Positions 1-6,432 are shown, counted from the stretch's first letter. The stretch is DNA of 6,861 bases from Bacteroidales bacterium (GCA_029932445.1 JAOZQB010000156.1:1-6861), one strand, 5' to 3'. The notes: generated from the sequence alone by a model not told the origin. Program-made: numbers and translations.

Positions 1-81
1 ACAACACCCTCCTTATTTATACCGATTCTAAATTACAAAAAAAACGACATACCCCCGGTTAGATTTTATCCGGTAAAGTAA
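1..81 (+). CDS. Possible C-terminal tail of a gene running in from the left edge
   Basis: Frame 1 is open from the first base to a TAA at 79-81 and reads as 26 residues, ending NDIPPVRFYPVK. The use of CCG and CCC for proline resembles the core genes further right, and a strong hairpin begins 16 bases after the stop, as expected at a gene's 3' end. Against this, 26 codons is short enough to be open by chance, and frame 3 is also open as far as 62. The protein family cannot be recognised from this fragment. A competing reading is a minus-strand gene starting just outside the window, because the minus strand carries AAGGAGG at 14-8. Confidence 0.3.
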   Translation, partial: TTPSLFIPILNYKKNDIPPVRFYPVK

Positions 82-96
82 TAAACCATAAAAACC

Positions 97-131
97 TGAT
101 TTCAAAACATCCGAAGGATTTTTGAACATCA
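97..131. repeat. Imperfect inverted repeat / hairpin
   Basis: The left arm (97-112) and right arm (116-131) are reverse complements over 15 base pairs, with one bulged C on each side (108 and 127) and a GAA loop at 113-115. No T-tract follows on either strand, so it is not a classical intrinsic terminator. It lies 16 bases after the possible stop at 81 and 131 bases before the next start codon. A 3'-end stabilising hairpin, a degenerate terminator or an operator are all possible. Confidence 0.5.
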
Positions 132-261
132 TCAATTATTACAAAGCAAAAAAATGAAATATAATTTACCCGAGCCCGACAAATAAACTAATTCTTTCGT
201 AACTTTATAAACTCAATATTTAAATTACTCTAAATATTATAAACTTTTAAACTGTTCAAAT

Positions 262-1122
262 ATGAAAACAAAACTAACATTTTTATTATTCCTTTTTATT
301 TCTTTTTATTCTTATTCTCAAAAATACATACCAATTGTCGAAGAAAATAAAGAATGGAGTACATTAACAGTGTGGACTTCTGATTGGCCTGATACAACAT
401 ATTATACAACTTTTAATAAATTTGAAGGAGATACAACAATAGGTGAATATCAATATTTAAAAGTTTATGAAACTCAAAATCAAGAATTGACGGATTGGAT
501 ATTAAAAGGATGTATTCGAGAAGACTCAACACGTAAAGTTTGGTATAAGCCAATTGATAATTACGAAAGGATAAAATATGATTTTGGTATGCAAGCAGGT
601 GATACAATTCTTATTGAAAACTATCCTGATCTCATTTTAGATTCAATAAAAGAAATCTCTGTCAACGGGTCTGTCAGACAATCGTTTTATTTATCAAATG
701 AGTATGCAACAGAGATTTGGATAGAAGGAATCGGAAGTTTATTAGGTATATTAAACTCAGGTCTTGCAGGAGCAGCCGGAGGATATTCATTATTGCTGTG
801 TTTACATGAAAATTCAGAACTGATTTGGCAAAATTCCGATTATGCTGAATGTTGGTTGGTAAGCGGAATAAATAAAATAAATGATAATCTCATCAAAGTG
901 AATATATTAACCGATTTTAATAATAATATAAAAATCGAAAACAATGAACTTACTGATATTTATATTGAAATTTACAATCTTTTGGGACAAATGATTTTTT
1001 TTAAACGTGTTGAAAGCAATAGCAGCATATATCTAAATCATGAAAAATTTAACAAAGGGATATATTTATGCAGAATTATTACCGATGAAAAAAAAATAAA
1101 AACTAAAAAAATTATATTTTAA
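262..1122 (+). CDS. Secreted protein with T9SS type A C-terminal sorting domain
   Basis: This 286-residue protein begins with a clear signal peptide: MKTK, a hydrophobic run at about 5-15, then SYSQ, with likely cleavage after residue 19 or 20. The middle (about 21-200) has no catalytic motif I can name. It resembles the many Bacteroidota cargo proteins with a WIEGIGSLLG-type segment (here 153-161) and few cysteines (84, 180, 197). Residues about 204-286 match the T9SS type A sorting domain: IYNLLGQ at 237-243, KGIYLCRI at 265-272, and a lysine-rich end closing in KKIIF. That domain directs proteins exported by Sec through the outer membrane, where it is usually cleaved off and the cargo anchored or released. 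The usual YPNP motif at the start of the domain is missing. The next gene starts 13 bases downstream, so the two are probably co-transcribed. The leader before the start is A/T-rich without a Shine-Dalgarno sequence. The role of the mature protein is unknown. Confidence 0.85.
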   Translation: MKTKLTFLLFLFISFYSYSQKYIPIVEENKEWSTLTVWTSDWPDTTYYTTFNKFEGDTTIGEYQYLKVYETQNQELTDWILKGCIREDSTRKVWYKPIDNYERIKYDFGMQAGDTILIENYPDLILDSIKEISVNGSVRQSFYLSNEYATEIWIEGIGSLLGILNSGLAGAAGGYSLLLCLHENSELIWQNSDYAECWLVSGINKINDNLIKVNILTDFNNNIKIENNELTDIYIEIYNLLGQMIFFKRVESNSSIYLNHEKFNKGIYLCRIITDEKKIKTKKIIF

Positions 1123-1135
1123 TTTATATTGTATT

Positions 1136-1618
1136 ATGAGAACTAAACAAACAATTTTATTCTTATTGCTTATTTTTATTTTTAATAATAATTTAAAAGC
1201 GACTGGAAAATACACATATCAAAATATCGTAATTAATCAAACATTTTCAAATGATTCCGTAATATATCCATTTAAAGGGATAGATGTTTTATATGGTTTA
1301 AGTGTTAATGCTAATTGTACTTTTAATAGTGATTCAAGTTTGATTAGAATTATTTTAAGAGACGAAAATATGCACGACTTTATATTGTATGAAACTTATC
1401 CAATGATAGATAGTGTATGGGAGTTTTCTTTAAATGAAGCATGTGAAGAAACATGTTTTTTAGATTCTGTTATCCCAAATTCTTTGATAATCCAAATAAC
1501 AGATGCAAACATTTATGTTGAAAGTTTTGTTACAAATATTTCAAAAGTTTCAAATGCTTTAACTCTTCAAAAAGTAATCTTTAAAGACTTGTCTTACTAC
1601 GGCAAGTCTTTTTTATAA
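1136..1618 (+). CDS. Small exported protein of unknown function
   Basis: This 160-residue protein has a clear signal peptide: MRTK, a hydrophobic stretch at about 7-16, and probable cleavage after LKA at about 20-22. The mature part looks beta-rich, with cysteines at 61, 103 and 107 (the last two in the motif ACEETCFLD, 102-110). The segment from LIRIILRDENMHDFILYETY to LIIQITDANIYVES resembles, from memory, an N-terminal region found ahead of catalytic domains in larger secreted Bacteroidota peptidases. Here no catalytic domain follows, and there is no T9SS sorting domain. It follows the secreted-protein gene by 13 bases and converges with ispE 7 bases beyond its stop. Residues 150-159 are encoded by the terminator hairpin, so the last dozen residues may be read-through sequence in a shortened gene. 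The codon composition looks more AT-rich than the core genes. It may be a free-standing domain or a remnant. Confidence 0.65.
   Translation: MRTKQTILFLLLIFIFNNNLKATGKYTYQNIVINQTFSNDSVIYPFKGIDVLYGLSVNANCTFNSDSSLIRIILRDENMHDFILYETYPMIDSVWEFSLNEACEETCFLDSVIPNSLIIQITDANIYVESFVTNISKVSNALTLQKVIFKDLSYYGKSFL
1583..1614 (+). terminator. Rho-independent terminator inside the end of the small exported gene
   Basis: AAAGACTTGTC (1583-1593) pairs with GGCAAGTCTTT (1601-1611), giving 11 base pairs with one T-G wobble and a 7-base loop. A run of six T (1609-1614) overlaps and follows the stem. This is a standard intrinsic terminator for the plus-strand pair of exported-protein genes. It lies before the TAA of the second gene (1616-1618) and encodes its residues 150-159. 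On the minus strand the stem also lies just beyond the ispE stop, but no T-tract follows directly there, so termination of ispE at this site would be weaker. Confidence 0.8.
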
Positions 1619-1625
1619 AAAAAAA

Positions 1626-2438
1626 TTAACCGGTTATTTGCAGAAATGTAAAATAAGAGTCTAAATATTTCGAAATTCTTGGTTTTGAAGCAAAAATTCC
1701 GAACACAGCAGAACCGCTGCCGGACATTTGAGCATACAATGCACCTGCTCGATATAAATCGTCTTTAATTTGTTTAATTTCCGGATATATTTTAAAAATT
1801 GTCTCTTCAAAATCATTTGTAATTGTCTTTTTGAAATCCGAAACCGGTAAATTTGAAATTCCTCTTAAATTAAATTCGGGTGTTGCCGGTTTTATTCCTG
1901 TAAATGCCTCTTTTGTGCTGATATGAATATCAGGTTTTACGATTAAAATATAATAATCAGATAAATCTAAATTAACACGGGTAAAGATATTGCCGGTACC
2001 TTCCGCAAAAATCGGTTTGTTATTTATGAAAAAAGGGCAATCACTGCCGAGTTGTTGTGCGTATTTCTCTAATTCCGGATTGCTTATCTGAAGTTCAAAA
2101 TAAGTATTTAAAGCCGTCAGCATAAAAGCCGCATCGGAAGAACCGCCGCCCAATCCGGCTCCGAACGGAATAGTTTTATGTAAATGGATGTTAAGTTCCG
2201 GTAATTTATAATTTTCTTTTAAAAGGTAATATGCTTTTAATACTAAATTATCAGAATCAGAAATATTAATTTGAAGTCCCGTATTTTTGAATATTGTTTT
2301 ATCTTTTGATTCAACAAATTCTAATATATCGGTCAAATTAACCGGGTAAAAAACAGTTTCTAAATTATGAAAACCGTCAGACCTTTTTTCGGTAATACGT
2401 AAACCGATATTAATTTTTGCATTCGGAAAAACAAGCAT
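1626..2438 (-). CDS. ispE: 4-diphosphocytidyl-2-C-methyl-D-erythritol kinase
   Basis: IspE is a GHMP-family kinase. It phosphorylates 4-diphosphocytidyl-2-C-methyl-D-erythritol at the 2-hydroxyl using ATP, in the cytoplasmic non-mevalonate (MEP) route to isoprenoid precursors. The 270-residue length is normal for the family. Visible motifs are PNAKINIGL (5-13), whose Lys8 corresponds to the substrate-contacting lysine of characterised enzymes; the glycine/serine-rich ATP loop PFGAGLGGGSSDAA (91-104); GSDCPFF (131-137), with Asp133 as the catalytic aspartate; and the C-terminal GHMP motif MSGSGSAVFGIF (238-249). The start at 2438 is supported because the family's N-terminal motif begins within five residues of it. 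The gene is divergent from accA and convergent with the exported-protein pair, so it is probably transcribed alone. Its presence implies isoprenoid synthesis by the MEP pathway. No lesion is seen. Confidence 0.96.
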   Translation of the reverse strand: MLVFPNAKINIGLRITEKRSDGFHNLETVFYPVNLTDILEFVESKDKTIFKNTGLQINISDSDNLVLKAYYLLKENYKLPELNIHLHKTIPFGAGLGGGSSDAAFMLTALNTYFELQISNPELEKYAQQLGSDCPFFINNKPIFAEGTGNIFTRVNLDLSDYYILIVKPDIHISTKEAFTGIKPATPEFNLRGISNLPVSDFKKTITNDFEETIFKIYPEIKQIKDDLYRAGALYAQMSGSGSAVFGIFASKPRISKYLDSYFTFLQITG

Positions 2439-2583
2439 TAAAATTTTCTTTTAAAAATCAGAATTTATAATTCACACAAATACAGAAAGTTAATTAAATG
2501 TTAAGACTTTTAATAACTATTTGCTTAACAAACTTCAATTAAAATTTTTAAATTTACACATTCAAATAAAAAAACAAAGATAA
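2439..2583. promoter_or_regulatory. Divergent ispE/accA intergenic region with a 7-bp inverted repeat
   Basis: These 145 very AT-rich bases must hold the 5' control regions of both ispE (minus) and accA (plus). TGTTAAG (2499-2505) and CTTAACA (2524-2530) form a perfect 7-bp inverted repeat with an 18-base spacer. A second pair, AAGTT (2487-2491) and AACTT (2531-2535), lies outside it but is unevenly spaced. On the minus strand TGTATTTGT (2484-2476) is one base off the Bacteroidota -7 element TAnnTTTG, but no TTTG lies at a suitable -33 distance. On the plus strand TTTG (2520-2523) and TAAATTTA (2549-2556) are 25 bases apart, longer than the usual spacing. The promoters are therefore only presumed. 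Confidence 0.3.
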
Positions 2584-3537
2584 ATGATTTTACTTGACTT
2601 TGAAGAACCAATCGGAAAATTGCAGGAACAATTGGATAAAGCTGTTGAAATAGGGGAGGAATCAGGTGTGGATGTAAGTCAAACCATTGAAGACTTAAGA
2701 AAGAAAATTGACAAAACCAGAAAAGAGATATACTCTAATTTAACACCCTGGCAACGCGTACAAGTTTCCAGGCATCCGGAAAGACCGTATACATTGGATT
2801 ATATTAAATATTTAACCGGAGGTGATTTTATTGAATTACACGGTGACAGAGGCGTAAAAGACGACAAAGCCATGGTCGGCGGATTCGGAACGATTGACGG
2901 AAAAACGTATATGTTTATCGGTCAACAAAAAGGATTTGATACAAAAAGTCGTCAATACAGGAATTTCGGGATGGCAAATCCGGAAGGTTATCGCAAAGCA
3001 TTGCGATTGATGAAATTGGCTGAGAAATTTAATAAACCGATTGTTACTTTAATTGATACCCCCGGAGCATATCCCGGTTTGGAAGCCGAAGAACGCGGAC
3101 AAGGAGAAGCTATTGCCAGAAATATTTATGAAATGTTTCGTTTAAAAGTCCCGGTTATTTGTATTATTATCGGTGAAGGTGCTTCCGGCGGTGCCATCGG
3201 AATCGGTGTCGGCGACAAAGTTTTAATGCTTGAAAATACATGGTATTCGGTAATTTCTCCGGAATCTTGTTCATCCATTCTTTGGAGAAGTTGGGAATAT
3301 AAAGAAAAAGCAGCAGATGCTTTGAAACTGACTTCGGAAGATATGCTTGGCAACGGCTTGATTGACGAAATTATTAAAGAACCGCTCGGCGGTGCACATG
3401 TTAACAGGGAAGAAATTTATAAGGAAGTGAAAAAAACAATTATTAAAGATATCGCTGAACTTGAAAAAATGGATTCCGAAGAACGAATAAAAAAACGCGA
3501 ACAAAAATTTATTGACATCGGTGTCTATAATGAATAA
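2584..3537 (+). CDS. accA: Acetyl-CoA carboxylase carboxyltransferase subunit alpha
   Basis: AccA pairs with AccD in the cytoplasmic carboxyltransferase. That complex moves the carboxyl group from biotin on AccB to acetyl-CoA, making malonyl-CoA for fatty-acid synthesis. The 317-residue length matches the family. Residues 1-55 are the helical N-terminal part, starting with the family-typical LDFEEPIGKL. The crotonase-like carboxyltransferase core follows. Recognisable blocks are RHPERPYTLDYI (63-74), ELHGDRG (84-90), IDTPGAYPG (157-165), the glycine-rich oxyanion region GEGASGGAIGIG (197-208) and YSVISPE (221-227). The N-terminal match confirms the start codon. The leader (AAAAAAACAAAGATAA) is A-rich, without a Shine-Dalgarno sequence. 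accD and the biotin carboxylase genes are not in this window, which is normal because acc genes are often dispersed. dnaB follows after 75 bases that contain a hairpin. Confidence 0.97.
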   Translation: MILLDFEEPIGKLQEQLDKAVEIGEESGVDVSQTIEDLRKKIDKTRKEIYSNLTPWQRVQVSRHPERPYTLDYIKYLTGGDFIELHGDRGVKDDKAMVGGFGTIDGKTYMFIGQQKGFDTKSRQYRNFGMANPEGYRKALRLMKLAEKFNKPIVTLIDTPGAYPGLEAEERGQGEAIARNIYEMFRLKVPVICIIIGEGASGGAIGIGVGDKVLMLENTWYSVISPESCSSILWRSWEYKEKAADALKLTSEDMLGNGLIDEIIKEPLGGAHVNREEIYKEVKKTIIKDIAELEKMDSEERIKKREQKFIDIGVYNE

Positions 3538-3564
3538 TTCTAAATAAAAGATATTCAGTTTTTT

Positions 3565-3595
3565 AGCAGAGACAGTCCGAAAGGCTGTCTCTGTT
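3565..3595 (+). other. Hairpin between accA and dnaB (terminator-like, no T-tract)
   Basis: CAGAGACAG (3567-3575) pairs perfectly with CTGTCTCTG (3585-3593). The pairing extends outward by a G-T wobble and an A-T pair (3565-3566 with 3594-3595). The top can close as CC/GG around a GAAA tetraloop with a bulged T, or as a five-base loop. It is stable and begins 27 bases after the accA stop. The bases that follow (GATAAAAATC) are not a T-run, so it is not a canonical intrinsic terminator. It may be a partial terminator, a processing site or a 3'-end stabiliser, any of which would separate accA expression from that of dnaB. Confidence 0.6.
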
Positions 3596-3612
3596 GATAA
3601 AAATCTAATTTA

Positions 3613-5166
3613 ATGGCTAAACAAACTGCAAAAACGTACAAAAAGAATCCGGTATTTGAAATTAACGAGCAACTCGGAAAATTACCGCCGCAATCAACGG
3701 ATATTGAAATGGATGTGTTGGGTGCATTAATGCTTGAACGCGGAAAAGATATTGTTGTTTTGGATATTTTGAAACCGGAAAGTTTTTATAAACCCGAACA
3801 CCAAAAAATATTCAGAGCAATTCATGATTTGTCAGTTAATCATCAACCGATAGATTATCATACCATTATAGAGAAATTAAAACAAAACGGTGATTTGGAT
3901 GAGGTCGGCGGTCCTTCTTTTGTTGTCAGTTTATCATCACGAGTGGGTTCAGCAGCACATATTGAATATCATGCAAAAATAATTGCCGAAAAATTTATAA
4001 AAAGAGAATTAATACGAATCAGTTCCGAAATTCAAACTCGGTCTTACGATGAATCGAAAGATGTCCAAGAAATTTTGGAATTTTCGCAACAAGGGATGTT
4101 TGAATTGGCATTGGGTTCGGTTAAAAGAGAAGCGGTGCAAATTGATGCGGTAATGAATGAAGCTATTCATCAAATTGAAGAAGCCAAAAATCGGGAAGAC
4201 GGTTTAAGCGGAATCCCTTCCGGATATTCTTCATTAGACAGAATAACATCCGGTTGGCAAAATTCCGATTTGGTAATTATTGCCGCTCGACCCTCAATGG
4301 GTAAAACGGCTTTTGTGCTTTCAATGGCTCGAAATATTGGTGTAAATCATCAAAAATCAGTTGCCCTTTTTTCGTTGGAAATGTCTTCTGTTCAATTGGT
4401 TATGCGACTAATATCATCTGAAACGGAACTGGGCAGCGAAAAACTCAGAAGCGGAAATTTAAGAGATCACGAATGGCAACAACTGGAATATAAAATTAAA
4501 AATCTTGAAAAAGCGAGAATTTTTATTGATGATACACCGGCAATCGGTTTAAATGAACTTCGCTCGAAATGCAGAAAATTAAAAACCCGAGAAGATATTG
4601 ACTTAATTGTTATTGATTATTTGCAATTAATGAGCGGTTCGGCGGATTCAAGAGGAAACAGAGAACAAGAGGTCAGTATGATTTCCAGAGGACTGAAAGC
4701 CATTGCAAAAGAACTTAACTTACCGATTATTGCATTGTCACAATTAAATCGTTCCGTGGAAATGCGTTCGGGAAATAAACGACCGCAATTATCTGATTTA
4801 CGTGAATCCGGAGCTATTGAACAAGATGCTGATATTGTAATTTTTATTCATCGTCCCGAAAAAATGGGAATTACCGAAGACGAAGACGGAAATGATACGC
4901 GCGGATTGGCTAATATCATCATTGCTAAGCACAGAAACGGTGCCGTAACGGATATTAATTTACGGTTTCGTGAAGAATTTGCACGATTTGAAGAATTTAA
5001 TGAAGATTTTTTACCTCCGCTTGATGAATCAGGAATTGAAAATGCCGTTACTTTTGAATCCAAACTTAATGAAGAAGACGATTCCTTTACAAAATCCGGA
5101 AATGCTGAATCCTCTTTTCCTGATATTAGTTTTTCTGATAATAAAGGTGAAGATGTTCCGTTTTAA
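3613..5166 (+). CDS. dnaB: Replicative DNA helicase
   Basis: DnaB is the hexameric 5'-3' helicase that unwinds DNA at the replication fork and recruits primase. The 517-residue protein has the full architecture. The helical N-terminal domain covers about 22-140, starting PPQSTDIEMDVLGALML, followed by a linker and a RecA-like motor from about 198. Motor motifs are Walker A ARPSMGKTA (225-233, with Lys231 and Thr232), SLEMSS (254-259), Walker B LIVIDYLQLM (331-340, with Asp335), LSQLNRSVEMR (375-385), LSDLRESGAIEQDAD (393-407) and KHRNG (439-443), where Arg441 sits at the arginine-finger position. There is no intein at the usual DnaB insertion points. Residues from about 456 onward form an acidic, probably disordered tail ending GEDVPF, which looks like the SSB C-terminal tip. 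The start is ATGGCTAAACAA after an A/T-rich leader. The next gene begins 9 bases after the stop, which suggests co-transcription. Confidence 0.97.
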   Translation: MAKQTAKTYKKNPVFEINEQLGKLPPQSTDIEMDVLGALMLERGKDIVVLDILKPESFYKPEHQKIFRAIHDLSVNHQPIDYHTIIEKLKQNGDLDEVGGPSFVVSLSSRVGSAAHIEYHAKIIAEKFIKRELIRISSEIQTRSYDESKDVQEILEFSQQGMFELALGSVKREAVQIDAVMNEAIHQIEEAKNREDGLSGIPSGYSSLDRITSGWQNSDLVIIAARPSMGKTAFVLSMARNIGVNHQKSVALFSLEMSSVQLVMRLISSETELGSEKLRSGNLRDHEWQQLEYKIKNLEKARIFIDDTPAIGLNELRSKCRKLKTREDIDLIVIDYLQLMSGSADSRGNREQEVSMISRGLKAIAKELNLPIIALSQLNRSVEMRSGNKRPQLSDLRESGAIEQDADIVIFIHRPEKMGITEDEDGNDTRGLANIIIAKHRNGAVTDINLRFREEFARFEEFNEDFLPPLDESGIENAVTFESKLNEEDDSFTKSGNAESSFPDISFSDNKGEDVPF

Positions 5167-5175
5167 TCATTAAGA

Positions 5176-6432
5176 ATGAAAAAAACAATTCTCTTTATAT
5201 TGATTCTTTTATTATTCCGAACAGCTTTCGGAACGACTGTTTTAATTCCTATGGATGAGACACAAAAAAATCATCTTAAAGCATACGGGATTGCTTATTG
5301 GGTTTTGCAAAACGGATTGGAACTTAATTGGTTACTCAACTATAGAGGCGGAAGTTTCAGTATGAATTATGCGAAAGACATTGCCGATGAGTGTACAATA
5401 AGAGGTGTAAGTTATGAACTTGTAAGTGATGCGGAAATTTCAATTATCTATAATCGAATTGCAAGTCCGGAAGTGAATATGGACAAAATGAAATTAGAGA
5501 AAGCACCGAAAATTGCCGTTTATGCTCCCGATACAAATCAACCTTGGGATGATGCCGTAACTATGGTTTTAACTTATGCTGAAATACCGTATACCCAAAT
5601 TTACGATAAAGAAATTGTTAACGGGGAATTATCAAAATACGATTGGTTGCATTTGCATCATGAAGATTTTACGGGACAATACGGTAAATTTTACGGTGCC
5701 TATCGTTATGCGACATGGTATAAAGAAAATAAAAAACAAGCCGAAGCTGATGCCGTAAGCTTGGGTTTTAATAAAGTATCGAAATTGAAATTGTTTGTTG
5801 CAAAACGCATTAAAGAATATATTTTTTCGGGCGGATTTTTATTTGCCATGTGCTCGGCTACAGATACTTATGATATTGCTCTCGCAGCAGAAAATACGGA
5901 TATTTGCGAAAGTATGTTCGACGGAGACCCTGCAGATCCCGATTGTCAAAAAAAATTGGATTATTCTAAAACATTGGCATTTAAAGATTTTACCCTTGTC
6001 AGAAATCCCATGGAATACGAATTTTCGGATATTGATGATACGAGAACCCGAAAAGTAAGTAAAGAAAATGATTATTTTACTCTTTTTGATTTTTCGGCAA
6101 AATGGGATCCCGTACCGACTATGCTTTGTCAAAATCACACAAAAATTATTAAAGGTTTTATGGGACAAACAACGGCTTTTAATGAGGATTTAATAAAGTC
6201 GAATGTATTGATAATGGGTGAATTAAAGTCGCATAAAGAAGCACGCTACATACACGGCGAATTCGGTAAAGGAACATGGACTTTTTACGGCGGACATGAC
6301 CCCGAAGATTATCAACATTTCGTGGGCGACCCGAAAACCGATTTGAATATGCACCCCAATTCTCCGGGGTATCGACTGATTTTAAATAATATTTTATTTC
6401 CGGCTGCAAAAAAGAAAAAACGGAAAACATAG
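5176..6432 (+). CDS. Conserved exported protein, possible glutamine-amidotransferase-like fold
   Basis: This 418-residue protein starts with a signal peptide (MKKTILFILILLLF, with probable cleavage near AFG at 17-19), so the mature chain should be periplasmic. After LIPMDETQKNHLKAYG (23-38) come WLLNYRGGSF (52-61), IAVYAP (113-118), WDDAVTMVLTYAEIPY (124-139), a histidine-rich WLHLHHEDFTGQYGKFY (157-173), FLFAMCSATDTYD (221-233), FMGQTT (328-333) and GTWTFYGGHDPEDYQH (366-381). It ends in a basic tail, AAKKKKRKT. The strand followed by MCSAT, with Cys226 in an elbow-like position, and a late GGHDPED with His374, suggest a class I glutamine-amidotransferase/ThuA-like fold; this is inference. 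From memory, close homologues with nearly the same blocks occur across Bacteroidota, often next to dnaB, and are labelled 'asparagine synthetase B'. I see neither an N-terminal Cys2 glutaminase nor a PP-loop synthetase domain, so that name is unsupported. Its role is unknown. Confidence 0.85.
   Translation: MKKTILFILILLLFRTAFGTTVLIPMDETQKNHLKAYGIAYWVLQNGLELNWLLNYRGGSFSMNYAKDIADECTIRGVSYELVSDAEISIIYNRIASPEVNMDKMKLEKAPKIAVYAPDTNQPWDDAVTMVLTYAEIPYTQIYDKEIVNGELSKYDWLHLHHEDFTGQYGKFYGAYRYATWYKENKKQAEADAVSLGFNKVSKLKLFVAKRIKEYIFSGGFLFAMCSATDTYDIALAAENTDICESMFDGDPADPDCQKKLDYSKTLAFKDFTLVRNPMEYEFSDIDDTRTRKVSKENDYFTLFDFSAKWDPVPTMLCQNHTKIIKGFMGQTTAFNEDLIKSNVLIMGELKSHKEARYIHGEFGKGTWTFYGGHDPEDYQHFVGDPKTDLNMHPNSPGYRLILNNILFPAAKKKKRKT

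Noticed and set aside
191..215. Bacteroidota-type promoter for the T9SS cargo gene (TAACTTTA at 200-207)
   Set aside because: The -7 element is one base off TAnnTTTG, but no TTG/TTTG lies 17-23 bases upstream, so I cannot support a promoter.
2251..2263. Thirteen-base match TCAGAATCAGAAA shared with 6841-6853
   Set aside because: Both copies encode Ser-Asp-Ser-Asp on the minus strand within unrelated genes. The match is short and low in complexity, so it is probably coincidence.
3613..5166. Possible intein in dnaB, a common insertion target
   Set aside because: Walker A, Walker B and the later motor motifs are uninterrupted and the length is normal for the helicase plus its tail.
5839..6168. 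Open frame of 109 codons on the minus strand
   Set aside because: It lies wholly inside the exported-protein gene 5176-6432, whose plus-strand frame has clear protein motifs here; the minus reading has no recognisable domain.
6179..6430. Open frame of 83 codons on the minus strand
   Set aside because: It is antisense to the conserved GGHDPED end of the exported protein and has no features of its own.
5176..6432. Annotation as asparagine synthetase B
   Set aside because: No Cys2 glutaminase domain and no synthetase PP-loop are visible, and a signal peptide is present, which does not fit a cytoplasmic ATP-dependent synthetase.
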